Source: a virus
DNA length: 39,495 nucleotides
Strand: one strand, 5' to 3'
Virus record (IMG/VR): IMGVR_UViG_3300009788_000188
Location: 1 to 39,495 of that record
The stretch's first letter is position 1; each line of letters begins with the position of its first letter. The notes beneath the pieces were generated by a model. It was not told where the DNA came from. It saw only the letters and a list, made by a program, of their open reading frames with translations, and did no database searches. The position numbers and the translations under genes are program-made. Below are positions 1 to 7,358 of this stretch, one piece after another.

Positions 1-13
1 ACTCCGAATTACC
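1..13. repeat. Terminal direct repeat, left copy (assembly overlap)
   Basis: The 13 bases here are identical to 39483-39495. A coding frame continues across the join, so this is most simply a circular-assembly overlap and not a biological repeat. Confidence 0.85.
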
Positions 14-358
14 TACCGAATTAACGCCGCCAGAGGACCCGCAGGATGTTTTACGCCCCCCTTGACCCAATACGTTATTTATTTTTTTCGAGTTGTCCAG
101 GCGTACTACGGCCAGCCGTGGAGCCTCCGGGCAAGTATCGGATGCAAGATGCGCAGCAATTGTGTGATCGCGTTCAATCAGGACGATGTGCGACCCATCC
201 GAATCAAGCCGTGTGCCAATGTAATGCACCCCCGCCACTGGTTCGCCATCTATTTCGCAATTGATGTCTGCGTCCGGGCTGTAGAGGTCGATAACATCAG
301 CCCTCAGTAACGCCCGATATGTGCCGCGTGGATGTACTTCGAAATCGTAATCGCTCAT
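1..358 (-). CDS. Hypothetical protein, N-terminal part; gene crosses the circular junction
   Basis: An ATG at 358 follows TTGGTGGGAACC, the ribosome-site pattern used by other genes here. The frame (begins MSDYDFEVHPRGTYRALL) is open to base 1. Joining the identical ends (1-13 = 39483-39495), it continues through 39482-39343, giving about 165 residues and ending in an ATGA overlap with the gene at 39346. The first ~95 residues look like a normal soluble protein. After a run of seven A (bases 82-88 on the + strand) composition turns odd, and one base fewer there would give an immediate stop after DNSKK. The tail may thus be non-coding DNA read through because of a homopolymer error. Function not recognised. 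Confidence 0.6.
   Translation of the reverse strand, partial: MSDYDFEVHPRGTYRALLRADVIDLYSPDADINCEIDGEPVAGVHYIGTRLDSDGSHIVLIERDHTIAAHLASDTCPEAPRLAVVRLDNSKKINNVLGQGGRKTSCGSSGGVNSVGNSE
94..104 (+). repeat. Dispersed motif TGTCCNGGCGT, copy 1 (N=A)
   Basis: Exact match on the + strand. In the minus-strand gene it is read as codons for R-L-D (codon phase A|CGC|CTG|GAC). It lies close to the junction of the circular map. Confidence 0.85.
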
Positions 359-390
359 GGTTCCCACCAATTTCGCATCGTGCTTGGGGT

Positions 391-768
391 CTACTCTTGG
401 CCGGTACGGCCGATCATTTGCAGGCTGGTTTCAAAGATCGGCGTTGTTCCCGCAATCGTCACTTCTGCGCGAATGAACGGCCTCGCACTATCAATGTTGA
501 GATCGATTTCCTGCTCGGAGTCCGTCAAGCCGACCTGCGTGAAATTCACTGCCGGGACCATCGAGGCATACGCACCGCCCAACGTCAGGCCATCAGTAAT
601 CTCAATGTCCATCGTTCTGCTGGCACCGGATACTGAATCAACTGCAAGGCACAGCTTGACCATATCCTGAAACTCGGATACGTCGATGCCTGTCAGGTTA
701 ACCGTCACCGTCAACCGCTGCGGTGGAATCGGTGATGTCTTCAGTACACAATTTTCTAATCGGTTCAT
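391..768 (-). CDS. Hypothetical protein, likely structural (beta-rich)
   Basis: A 125-residue protein whose ATG follows AGAGGATAGG, the same ribosome site as the gene at 1776. It is rich in Thr, Val and Ile with alternating hydrophobic residues, suggesting a beta-sandwich. No catalytic motif or membrane segment is visible. It follows the minor-tail-like gene at 779-1417 after 10 bp. A virion or tail role is inferred from position only; no family recognised. Confidence 0.7.
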   Translation of the reverse strand: MNRLENCVLKTSPIPPQRLTVTVNLTGIDVSEFQDMVKLCLAVDSVSGASRTMDIEITDGLTLGGAYASMVPAVNFTQVGLTDSEQEIDLNIDSARPFIRAEVTIAGTTPIFETSLQMIGRTGQE

Positions 769-778
769 GTCCTATCCT

Positions 779-1417
779 CTATCGTGCAGAGCGCAATGCG
801 CTTCTGAAAGATCGCTCGAATATCCTCGGCCAATTGACCCGTATGGAGTTTTGGCCCCGTTCGAAAAACCTGTATCTCGGACGATAGACCGCTTGCCGTT
901 CATAGGCAAGTAGCAGTTGAAACTTACTGCCCTTGCGTATCTTGCCGCCCTTTGTTTTCGTAGGGGCCTTCCAGATACCCGCAACACCGTTGATCGTTGC
1001 AGAAAAGGCACCTCTCGCCAATTGTGCTCTTGCCATCTGACTTCTTGGCAGGTTTCCAAAGCGATTCAACTTGATTCGGCCAGGTCCCGGCTTAGCGGGT
1101 CGTAGCGCAAGGGCCACGCCCTTCGGTAACCGAATCCCTCCAAATATCTGGTATTGCAGGTACTCATTCTGCTTCGGCAAAATGAACAACCGTCCACGCA
1201 GCGTCTTCTTGTCAGCGCCATCAACCCTAAACCCGCGACGCGTGAACGGCACCGGATTCCGAATGTCCTTGTCGAGTTGTCGCAGCACATCCTTTTTTGC
1301 GACATTCAACGTCTGCGTAATGGCACGTGCGACCGCAAACGGTATCTGCTGTTTTTGAACATTCCGCAAAAACCGTTTTACCCGCTTCGTCTCGACTTTG
1401 ACCTTGATCTCGATCAT
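779..1417 (-). CDS. Minor tail protein, possibly lambda gpZ-like
   Basis: A 212-residue, strongly basic protein. The N-terminal part (residues ~20-60) is helical, with AVARAITQTLNVAKKDVLRQL resembling the start of phage minor tail protein Z or gpG-type virion morphogenesis proteins. The remainder is Arg/Lys-rich. The ATG overlaps the stop of the gene at 1414-1776 by four bases (ATGA). The gpZ-like assignment rests on the N-terminal pattern and basic composition. The position, far from the tape measure and among fibre-like genes, is unusual for gpZ. Confidence 0.55.
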   Translation of the reverse strand: MIEIKVKVETKRVKRFLRNVQKQQIPFAVARAITQTLNVAKKDVLRQLDKDIRNPVPFTRRGFRVDGADKKTLRGRLFILPKQNEYLQYQIFGGIRLPKGVALALRPAKPGPGRIKLNRFGNLPRSQMARAQLARGAFSATINGVAGIWKAPTKTKGGKIRKGSKFQLLLAYERQAVYRPRYRFFERGQNSIRVNWPRIFERSFRSALRSAR

Positions 1418-1776
1418 GTGTCGATAATGTTGTCGAGCAAATGGACCGTACCGTAAGCGACGGTCGTTTTCGATCCACCAGAGCTAGTCACACGCGCCTC
1501 GTGGTAGTAATCGCCTCCTGTGAAGCTTTCCGTATCCGTATCTTTAATTGCAACGGTGAATTTGCCGTTCGGGGCATCGGTGATCGTAATATCAGCAGGA
1601 CTAAGTAAATTGACCAAAGGTGTTTTGTTTTTTGCGGAATTAGACATCGACCATGCGATTGTTGCCCCTGAAAGATCGACTGCTATATCATCCTGATCGA
1701 GCACTGTGAAATTGAGGTTTTTATCGTTGCCAGAGACAAGCTCGAAGTCTTGAGGCACGAGTTTGAGAACGGTCAT
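1414..1776 (-). CDS. Baseplate upper protein-like (BppU/Ig-like) small protein
   Basis: A 120-residue protein. Residues ~10-95 have the pattern 'F-x-L-x-x-G-N-D-K-x-L-x-F-x-V-L-D-Q-D-x-x-x-V-D-L-S-G-A-T-I-x-W', typical of the small Ig-like domains annotated as BppU N-terminal or phage neck/fibre domains, ending in a strand set with Y-H-E-A-R-V. The ATG follows AGAGGATAG. It lies directly after the repeat-containing fibre-like gene and overlaps the basic gene downstream. A structural role in the tail appendage is inferred. Confidence 0.55.
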   Translation of the reverse strand: MTVLKLVPQDFELVSGNDKNLNFTVLDQDDIAVDLSGATIAWSMSNSAKNKTPLVNLLSPADITITDAPNGKFTVAIKDTDTESFTGGDYYHEARVTSSGGSKTTVAYGTVHLLDNIIDT

Positions 1777-1789
1777 TTTCTATCCTCTA

Positions 1790-3004
1790 TCAATTTCGTA
1801 TCACGCGGCCGGTTAGGTTCAGATTGCCATAATGCCGCGCATCGATGTCGATAGCGAGCAATCTGCCATCGAGGTCTGTATCATCGATGATTGTCACGCC
1901 ACCAGCAACAGCAGTGCCCGACGCGGTGATTGCAGGGGTATTCGGAGTTCCACTTGCGACCTTAACTGTCTTTGCTGTTCCCGCTGCAACGACACTCGAT
2001 AAAATACCGTTGCCAGAGGCAATATTGACGACAACCGCCGATCCGCTTGCTTCAATCGAGGCAATGACCGTCGCGCCAGATGCGAGGTTCCGAATTAAGG
2101 CAGTGCCCGCAGCCTGAATCGTCGGAACCGGGCCATCGCCCGACGCAGTATGTCCTGTCGCGCCCGAAACGTTTGCTGTGCCCGCCGCCTCTATCGCTGT
2201 AATCGCTGGCGAACCATTTGCGGTCTTTATGATTTTGGCTGTGCCAGCGGCCTGTATTGCAGCAAGATTCGGCGCACCGTCTGACGCAATGTTGATTATT
2301 GTAACAGTGCCAGCAGCGATGATTGCCGCAATGGTGGCAGCGCCACTTGCTGCGCGATGTACCGTGGCAGTGCCTGATGCCTCGACAGGGGGTATTGACG
2401 GTGTACCGCTTGCATCTTTTATTATCTGTGCTGTGCCCGCGGCCTCGATTGTTGGAACTGGCCCATCGCCAGATGCGGTGTGAATGATCGCGGCGTCGTA
2501 ATCGAGTATCAGTTCAATCTCGTCGATTTCCCATTGCAGACCATCAGGCCCCATGTCTTGATTATAAAGCCACTGGTAAATGTGAACGACCCAACCGTCG
2601 ATGTCGGCCGCGCTCGGCGCTACAACAGAATTGGTAAATTCCTTGTTTACGTAACCGTCACCATCCTCGGTGTCGGTCCATTCAAGTGTTGCTGTAGGCG
2701 CATTGGTTCCCTCAATTTCCATTCGCCAAGTTGATGTATCACCCTCGCCAGCAGCGGGCACTCTTGCTCTGATTTGTACTCTTATCGAATTGAACGAACT
2801 GAAATCGCCGGGTGCGTTGGTCAGGCCAAAAAGTATCTCGCCGTTTTGCGTGTTGTCTGATTGGTTCGTCCAGGCGTTGTTATTGCAAACAATCGGCGTA
2901 CCGGAAGGTGCGGCGATGGTGTTGTCAATATCGGTAAATGATCCAGACGTAATGTTGCTGGAAGCATCCGTTTGCGAAATAGGGACTAGACTAGCTGTTG
3001 CCAT
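1790..3004 (-). CDS. Repeat-containing tail fibre/appendage-like protein (9 x ~21 residues)
   Basis: About 404 residues; start chosen at the ATG at 3004 after GTGCGGGAA, inside the end of the Cys-rich gene. Residues ~1-170 look like a beta-sandwich domain (WRMEIEGTNAPTATLEW region). Then come nine tandem repeats of ~21 residues with consensus (I/T)ASGxPxIxxIxAAGTAxIIx (+ strand ~1898-2490), followed by a ~40-residue tail ending RVIRN. The repeats and tail are paralogous to the larger protein at 3260-5668. Alternating small and hydrophobic residues suggest stacked beta-turns, as in fibrous virion proteins. No enzymatic motif seen. Confidence 0.75.
   Translation of the reverse strand: MATASLVPISQTDASSNITSGSFTDIDNTIAAPSGTPIVCNNNAWTNQSDNTQNGEILFGLTNAPGDFSSFNSIRVQIRARVPAAGEGDTSTWRMEIEGTNAPTATLEWTDTEDGDGYVNKEFTNSVVAPSAADIDGWVVHIYQWLYNQDMGPDGLQWEIDEIELILDYDAAIIHTASGDGPVPTIEAAGTAQIIKDASGTPSIPPVEASGTATVHRAASGAATIAAIIAAGTVTIINIASDGAPNLAAIQAAGTAKIIKTANGSPAITAIEAAGTANVSGATGHTASGDGPVPTIQAAGTALIRNLASGATVIASIEASGSAVVVNIASGNGILSSVVAAGTAKTVKVASGTPNTPAITASGTAVAGGVTIIDDTDLDGRLLAIDIDARHYGNLNLTGRVIRN
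1898..2490 (-). repeat. Tandem 63-bp coding repeats (array B, about nine units)
   Basis: On the minus strand the segment encodes about nine units of 21 residues (one with a four-residue insertion) anchored by ASG near the start and AAGTA in the middle. Units differ by many substitutions, so this is an old, diverged array. It shares its consensus with the larger array at about 3350-4575. Confidence 0.8.
2867..2877 (+). repeat. Dispersed motif, copy 2 (one mismatch: CGTCCAGGCGT)
   Basis: 10 of 11 positions match, with C for the first T. It lies in the N-terminal part of the repeat protein and is read as N-A-W-T (phase AC|GCC|TGG|ACG). Confidence 0.75.
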
Positions 3005-3263
3005 TTCCCGCACCACATAGTTTGCAAGGCCCGCCCGCAGAAGGGTTCGGCCAGTCGCGGCAATTCATGCCTTTCGCACGATGTTTCGGCAATACCTGTT
3101 TGACGTAGCGTGGATCAGCAATTACCGCATTCCATGATCCGAGTTCTCGTCGCAAACCGCACGACCACCTGAAACCACGTTCCGTATTTTCCTCAAGAAA
3201 AATGCAAGGCTCACCATCAACGTAGCAACAATGGTCGTCCAAATTTCTGCCCTCGCATTTCAT
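2991..3263 (-). CDS. Small cysteine-rich protein
   Basis: A 90-residue protein with eight Cys (K-C-E near the start, H-C-C-Y, P-C-I, S-C-G, N-C-R, P-C-K-L-C near the end). The spacing suggests metal binding or disulfides. The ATG overlaps the stop of the repeat protein upstream (ATGA), and its end overlaps the start of the second repeat protein, so the three are translationally coupled. No signal peptide. Function not recognised; it could be a zinc-binding chaperone or a virion part associated with the fibres. Confidence 0.65.
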   Translation of the reverse strand: MKCEGRNLDDHCCYVDGEPCIFLEENTERGFRWSCGLRRELGSWNAVIADPRYVKQVLPKHRAKGMNCRDWPNPSAGGPCKLCGAGNGNS

Positions 3264-5668
3264 TTCACTATTCCCGTAAAGGCTCTGTCGATTATCCGTC
3301 CTATGATTTCCACTGTAATCTGTCGCCCCTCCAAAGCAGCCGATGTCACGACCACAACCCCGCCAACTCGCGCATCGCCAGATGCCGTAATTGCTGTAAT
3401 TGATGCAGCGCCGCTTGCTAATTTCAAAATCGTAGCAGTACCCGCAGCAACGATACTTGGCACTGGGCCGTTGCCAGAGGCGATGTTCAAAATCGTGGCA
3501 GTGCCGGCTGATTGTATGGTCGGAACGTTCGCAGATCCTGATGCGATTTTCCGAATGACAGAAACGCCAGATGCCGTAATTGGCGTAAGTGAGGCAGCGC
3601 CACTTGCCGTATTGATGATCGTCGCAATGCCCGCTGCTTCGATTGGCGCAATCGAAGGCGCACCACTCGCAGATTTTAGAATTTGTGCTGTACCGGATGC
3701 ATCAATTACAGGAATCGACGGTGTGCCTGATGCCAGCTTTTTGACGAGCGCAGCACCACTCGAATCGATGGCAGGGACTGGGCCATCGCCCGATGCCGTG
3801 ATCGTTCCGAGCACATCAGCCGTACCAGCCGCCTCGATTGCCGGGATCGATGGCGAGCCGCTTGCTGTGTTGATGATTAATGCTGTGCCAGTCGCCGTGA
3901 CAGCAGCAAGCGACGGCGAGCCGCTTGCCGTCTTGACGATGATACTAGTGCCAGCAGCCTCCACAGGAGCCAAGGTCGCGCCGCCAGACGCGATGTTGTT
4001 GACTAGCGCAGCGCCGGAAGCAACGATTGCTGTGATCGACGGTGTGCCAGAGGCCGACTTTTTGACAAGAGCATTGCCACTTGCCGTGATAGCAGGAACC
4101 GGACCATCACCCGATGCAGTTTTGCTCCCGAGAACATCGGCAGTACCCGCAGCCTCGATTGCTGTGATCGCAGGTGAGCCACTCGCGGTTTTGATAATCA
4201 AAGCGGTGCCAGCCGCCTCAATTGCGGCTATCGATGGCGCACCGTTGGCGTTGCGAATGAGGTCGACTGTGCCAGCCGATTCAATAGCAGCGATGCTCGG
4301 ACTGCCAGCAGCCGTGTTGATTATCAGTGCAGTACCAGCCGCTTCGATAGGCGCGATCGACGGTGTACCGCTGGCCGCCTTAATTACTTGCGCAGCACCC
4401 GATGCCTCGACAGGAGCGAGCGAACCTCCACCACTTGCGATATTCAGGATAATCGCAGCGCCAGCGGCAACGATAGCGGTTATCGATGGCGTGCCAGATG
4501 CGGTTTTACGAACGGTAGCGGTGCCAGCAGCCTCAACGGGTGCAATCGTGCCGCCGCCAGATGCGGTGATTATCGCTTCGGCAAATTGTATAACTTCCCA
4601 ATAGATACGCGATGCGCTAAATCCAGTACCGTTGCGCTCGAATTGCAGATTGTCGTCGGCACTGAGAATAGCCGACTGAATCATTAAAAAGGCATCATTA
4701 CCGGAGGTACTAGAATTGGTGGGAGGACGAACAGTATCGCCAGCGCAACCGCTACAATGGTGCGCGACGCTTCGCGTTCGATCCACGGCTGTGATCGATT
4801 GGTTCGTTATTGCACTCGCACCGGAGCTTAGGAATGTTGTGTTTCGCTGAACGTCATATTCGTTATTTGCGCACTCGACAATCTGCAACGTGTGCTCGGA
4901 CGAATTGCTATTGGAGGTAGCGCCCTGATTCCTTTCAAATTGGACTTCTGTCGTGCTCTCAAGGTGGGCGCTCCAAATAGCGTCCTTCATATCATCGGTC
5001 GCTTCATCCGTTTCGTAGGAATGCAGCGTGAAGCAATCGGCCATAACAACGGTCGGTGAGAAATCGATGTTTTTCGTTCTGATCGTTGTTGTTGTAGCAA
5101 CGAAGCTCTCGTCGTGATGGTGCGTGAACCACTCGTCACTGTCACAATCAACGACATAAACCGTGCCCTCAATCGTACCGCCTGACCCATTCCTAGATAC
5201 ATTCACGTTGGTCGTTGTGGTCAACACCAAACGCACAAGTGCGTCGTTCCAATCATCGTCAGACGCTGGCGGGCTGGTGTACTCGTAACTTGCGACAACA
5301 AATGCTTCATTGATGTCTGCACCGACTGACGCAGGACTGACGGTTGTCGATGTTCCCGTCATCGTAAATGCGAGCTGCTGGACGTTGATCGAGCTGTCGA
5401 ACTCGACAATGAATATCTTAATTAACGAATCGTCGTTATCCACACGAGCAGACGCAGTACAGCGAACGGCAGGGGTTCCAGCATTATCGATGATCTCGAC
5501 ATGAACCATGCGGTCTTGATGTTGGTCAGTGAGCGTGCCAGCCGCGCGAGAAGTCACCCAAGGAACACACTTTGTTTCGTCCTGTGACTTGCTCAAATTG
5601 ACAGTGACAGGCTCAAGTGTCGCGTCTAGCGTGACTTCAACAAATTCTACTGATTTCCAGATCGCCAT
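3260..5668 (-). CDS. Large repeat-containing tail fibre/appendage-like protein (19 x 21 residues)
   Basis: An 802-residue protein; the ATG is coupled to the upstream stop as TAATG. Residues ~1-370 are Ser/Thr-rich and beta-like, with two internally similar stretches (each with '...LQFERNGTG' or 'VQFERNQG'-type strands and 'xxVVDCDSDEW' or 'xxIVECANNEY' motifs). Residues ~370-760 are 19 tandem 21-residue units, consensus TASGxPSIxAIEAAGTAxIIx. The last ~40 residues are a cap similar to that of the smaller paralogue. Likely an elongated virion appendage. The family function is not known to me. Repeat number could change by recombination, given the phage's own annealase. Confidence 0.8.
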   Translation of the reverse strand: MAIWKSVEFVEVTLDATLEPVTVNLSKSQDETKCVPWVTSRAAGTLTDQHQDRMVHVEIIDNAGTPAVRCTASARVDNDDSLIKIFIVEFDSSINVQQLAFTMTGTSTTVSPASVGADINEAFVVASYEYTSPPASDDDWNDALVRLVLTTTTNVNVSRNGSGGTIEGTVYVVDCDSDEWFTHHHDESFVATTTTIRTKNIDFSPTVVMADCFTLHSYETDEATDDMKDAIWSAHLESTTEVQFERNQGATSNSNSSEHTLQIVECANNEYDVQRNTTFLSSGASAITNQSITAVDRTRSVAHHCSGCAGDTVRPPTNSSTSGNDAFLMIQSAILSADDNLQFERNGTGFSASRIYWEVIQFAEAIITASGGGTIAPVEAAGTATVRKTASGTPSITAIVAAGAAIILNIASGGGSLAPVEASGAAQVIKAASGTPSIAPIEAAGTALIINTAAGSPSIAAIESAGTVDLIRNANGAPSIAAIEAAGTALIIKTASGSPAITAIEAAGTADVLGSKTASGDGPVPAITASGNALVKKSASGTPSITAIVASGAALVNNIASGGATLAPVEAAGTSIIVKTASGSPSLAAVTATGTALIINTASGSPSIPAIEAAGTADVLGTITASGDGPVPAIDSSGAALVKKLASGTPSIPVIDASGTAQILKSASGAPSIAPIEAAGIATIINTASGAASLTPITASGVSVIRKIASGSANVPTIQSAGTATILNIASGNGPVPSIVAAGTATILKLASGAASITAITASGDARVGGVVVVTSAALEGRQITVEIIGRIIDRAFTGIVK
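3346..4575 (-). repeat. Tandem 63-bp coding repeats (array A, about 19 units)
   Basis: Translated on the minus strand, the segment gives 19 consecutive ~21-residue units. Two carry a two-residue insertion before a unit beginning TASGDGPVP, so a longer higher-order period (about five to six units) is also visible. The same bias keeps the opposite strand open for over 450 codons. Confidence 0.85.
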
Positions 5669-6051
5669 TATGGAGCCGGATAGTTAGACCAGCGTGTTTT
5701 GCCCGGCACAACGCTGTTCGCTTGCGCAATCATCGTCGCATCGACGACCTCTGCGACAATTGTATTCGCGTGGTTCGCAAGGTCATCGGCGGTAACACTG
5801 GAAAGGATAACGATTGCGTCGTCATAGATCGCATTGGGTCGCGCGACGATAGTAACGTCCGTGTAATCGCCCCATTTTTTGATGCGTTGCTCGGTAGCAA
5901 TCGAAGCCAAGTACGTATCCTGCGAATCGACCGTATCTTTGAACACGGCCCTCGCAACAACGAGCGAAGCATTGTGTATCTGTGTCAGCGTAAATGTCGC
6001 AAGCGCAGCCTCACCTGCCTGTAGAGCTTCTGCCCGGAATCTAAATCGCAA
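5668..6051 (-). CDS. Hypothetical protein, likely virion-associated
   Basis: 127 residues, mixed alpha/beta, no membrane segment or recognisable motif. It is the first gene after the terminator at 6070-6102 and is coupled by a TAATG overlap to the large repeat protein. A role in the same appendage is inferred from the coupling alone. If that terminator is efficient, a promoter for this transcript should lie in the ~50 bases before 6051; I could not pick one out. Confidence 0.65.
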   Translation of the reverse strand: MRFRFRAEALQAGEAALATFTLTQIHNASLVVARAVFKDTVDSQDTYLASIATEQRIKKWGDYTDVTIVARPNAIYDDAIVILSSVTADDLANHANTIVAEVVDATMIAQANSVVPGKTRWSNYPAP

Positions 6052-6069
6052 GACAATCCCCTGATAATC

Positions 6070-6102
6070 AAAAAGGCGCTGTCCCGCAGGATAGCGCCCT
6101 TT
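6070..6102 (-). terminator. Rho-independent terminator after the holin-like gene cluster
   Basis: On the minus strand the stem GGCGCT...AGCGCC (6093-6098 with 6075-6080) is extended inward by TCC/GGA across one mismatch, has a short TGCG loop, and is followed at once by five T. It sits between the stop at 6127 and the start at 6051. Confidence 0.85.
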
Positions 6103-6126
6103 AGAGTTTCGCGAAACCGCGCAGCG

Positions 6127-6498
6127 TTATGACGCTGGTACGGTGATCGTCAATGCAGTCAAATCAACTTGGTCAGTCGCGCCCACGATGGTCGAGCTGA
6201 TAATTATTTCCGTACCGGAGGTGCCGACAGTCAATTCCCACTGTTTCGTGGGTGTACCGTTGCGTCCAGAGAATTGAACAGTCGTGCCACCAGTTGCGCT
6301 CGCGTCTGAAAGGGTAACGCCGAGCAGCGTGATTACACCCGCCGCAGCAGCACCGAATGCAGGGTTCTGTACCGACGCCATTGTTGCGACCTCGGCATCG
6401 GCTGATGTTTCGAACAGCAGCGAGCCGGGGCCAGTGGTATTGAAATTGAGGTCTATCTCATCGGCGAGAAAATTTCGAAGTGCTGCTTCAAGGTTCAT
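6127..6498 (-). CDS. Hypothetical protein, beta-rich, possible structural protein
   Basis: 123 residues. A helical start (NLEAALRNFLADEID) is followed by Thr/Ser/Gly/Val-rich strands. Composition resembles small head- or tail-decorating proteins. The ATG overlaps the upstream stop (ATGA), and the gene is the last before the terminator at 6070-6102. No family recognised. Confidence 0.65.
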   Translation of the reverse strand: MNLEAALRNFLADEIDLNFNTTGPGSLLFETSADAEVATMASVQNPAFGAAAAGVITLLGVTLSDASATGGTTVQFSGRNGTPTKQWELTVGTSGTEIIISSTIVGATDQVDLTALTITVPAS

Positions 6499-6740
6499 GC
6501 TTCACCGCCTTCGCCTTCGGCTTCGGCTCGGAGAGCCTTTCTTTTCTCTTCGCCAGCCGCGCGTTTTGCATCATTGGCGTGTTTCTTCACGGCATCCATA
6601 ATTTCCGGATGTTCGTCATCGAACTCGATAATGTCTTGTTTTGCCTCGGCGCATTTTTCGCGCGCTTTTGCAATGGCATCGTTTGCGGTTGCATATACAT
6701 TTGCTAACGCGGCTCTCGCCTCGAAAAGTTCTTTGCTCAT
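6495..6740 (-). CDS. Small charged alpha-helical (coiled-coil) protein
   Basis: 81 residues, almost entirely Ala/Glu/Lys-rich helix with heptad-like spacing, ending in an acidic Gly/Glu tail. ATGA overlaps on both sides couple it to its neighbours. Function unknown; such proteins can act as small scaffolds or adaptors, but nothing in the sequence decides this. Confidence 0.6.
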   Translation of the reverse strand: MSKELFEARAALANVYATANDAIAKAREKCAEAKQDIIEFDDEHPEIMDAVKKHANDAKRAAGEEKRKALRAEAEGEGGEA

Positions 6741-6949
6741 AACTTGCCCTCGTTATACTGTCCAGGCGTAGAGCCAACACCGTAGCGTGCGTTTCCGTCT
6801 TCGTGGGCTCGAACAACGGCTGTGCCGCGAACGCGCACATTTGGCAACAAACCCCTGTTCCCGATTATCACATTCACCTGTGCCTGTTCACGAGGCGACA
6901 TATTGCCGAAGTCGCTGCTCTTGATGGTCTTGTCCTTTCCGCGGCCCAT
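6737..6949 (-). CDS. Hypothetical small basic protein
   Basis: 70 residues beginning MGRGKDKTIKSSDFGNMSPR; ATG at 6949. A central beta-like stretch (VRVRGTAVVRA) is preceded by a charged start. It overlaps the helical gene downstream (ATGA). One copy of the dispersed 11-bp motif lies in its last codons, read as S-T-P-G-Q. Not recognised. Confidence 0.6.
   Translation of the reverse strand: MGRGKDKTIKSSDFGNMSPREQAQVNVIIGNRGLLPNVRVRGTAVVRAHEDGNARYGVGSTPGQYNEGKL
6759..6769 (+). repeat. Dispersed motif TGTCCNGGCGT, copy 3 (N=A)
   Basis: Exact match, read in the minus-strand gene as T-P-G (phase ACG|CCT|GGA|CA), a different codon phase from copies 1 and 2. Confidence 0.85.
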
Positions 6950-6971
6950 TGCGCGAGTTTAACTCGGATCA

Positions 6972-7178
6972 TCAGGCTTTGGCAATCGGCAGCACCCTCT
7001 CTTTCTTGAAGTAACCAAATATGACCATCACGGCAGCGCAGAGGTGTGCTTCCGCGCCCGGATACATTTGCACCCTGCCATACATTTCAGGCGAGGCCAC
7101 GGCAAGCGCAATCAAAAGTAGCCCGGTGATCGTGCCAGAGATGCCAGCAGCAGTAATTGTACTCGAAGGTCTATTCAT
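6972..7178 (-). CDS. Holin-like small membrane protein
   Basis: 68 residues from the ATG at 7178 (GGGGACATTGTG upstream). Two hydrophobic segments are visible, residues ~8-28 (ITAAGISGTITGLLLIALAV) and ~44-58 (AHLCAAVMVIFGYF), joined by a short loop, with a basic end (KKERVLPIAKA). Size and topology fit a class II holin. It lies about 10 kb from the endolysin and is the first gene after the strong terminator at 7312-7333, so it is transcribed separately from the endolysin. Other small membrane roles are possible. Confidence 0.6.
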   Translation of the reverse strand: MNRPSSTITAAGISGTITGLLLIALAVASPEMYGRVQMYPGAEAHLCAAVMVIFGYFKKERVLPIAKA

Positions 7179-7181
7179 CAC

Positions 7182-7311
7182 AATGTCCCCTATTCAAAGT
7201 GCGGGACGCCAAGCCCACCAGCAAAAGCGCGGGTGGGAACGCGCGCAAAAGATTCCGGACCCGACGCCCCACTCGCAGGATGTTAGCAAATTGTCGATCC
7301 GGAAGGGTAGG
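7182..7311 (-). other. Intergenic region between early-block terminator and holin-like gene
   Basis: About 130 bp with no gene. It holds short GC-rich inverted repeats (CCCACC/GGTGGG and GCGCG/CGCGC around 7214-7250). As the only DNA between a strong terminator and the next minus-strand gene, it is the natural place for a promoter, but I see no convincing -35/-10 pair. Confidence 0.4.
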
Positions 7312-7333
7312 AAAAAAGTCCCGCCGAAGCGGG
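7312..7333 (-). terminator. Strong intrinsic terminator with UUCG loop closing the early block
   Basis: On the minus strand CCCGC-TTCG-GCGGG (7333-7320) is followed two bases later by six T (7317-7312). A UUCG tetraloop on a GC stem plus a U tract is a textbook rho-independent terminator. It follows the VRR-NUC gene by about 25 bp. Confidence 0.9.
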
Positions 7334-7358
7334 GCAGAATATGCGCACCAAAAGTATC

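Noticed and set aside
1079-1083. CCAGG near 1079 as another motif copy
   Set aside because: Flanks (CGGCCAGGTCC) do not match TGT...CGT; counted only as one of the few non-motif CCWGG sites.
1898-4575. CRISPR-like array
   Set aside because: Repeats are 63-bp coding units in frame, without constant repeats and unique spacers.
3231-4604. Long open frame on the + strand (457 codons)
   Set aside because: It is the antisense of the 63-bp coding repeats, whose regular codon bias keeps the other strand open; no ribosome site, and all accepted genes are on the minus strand.
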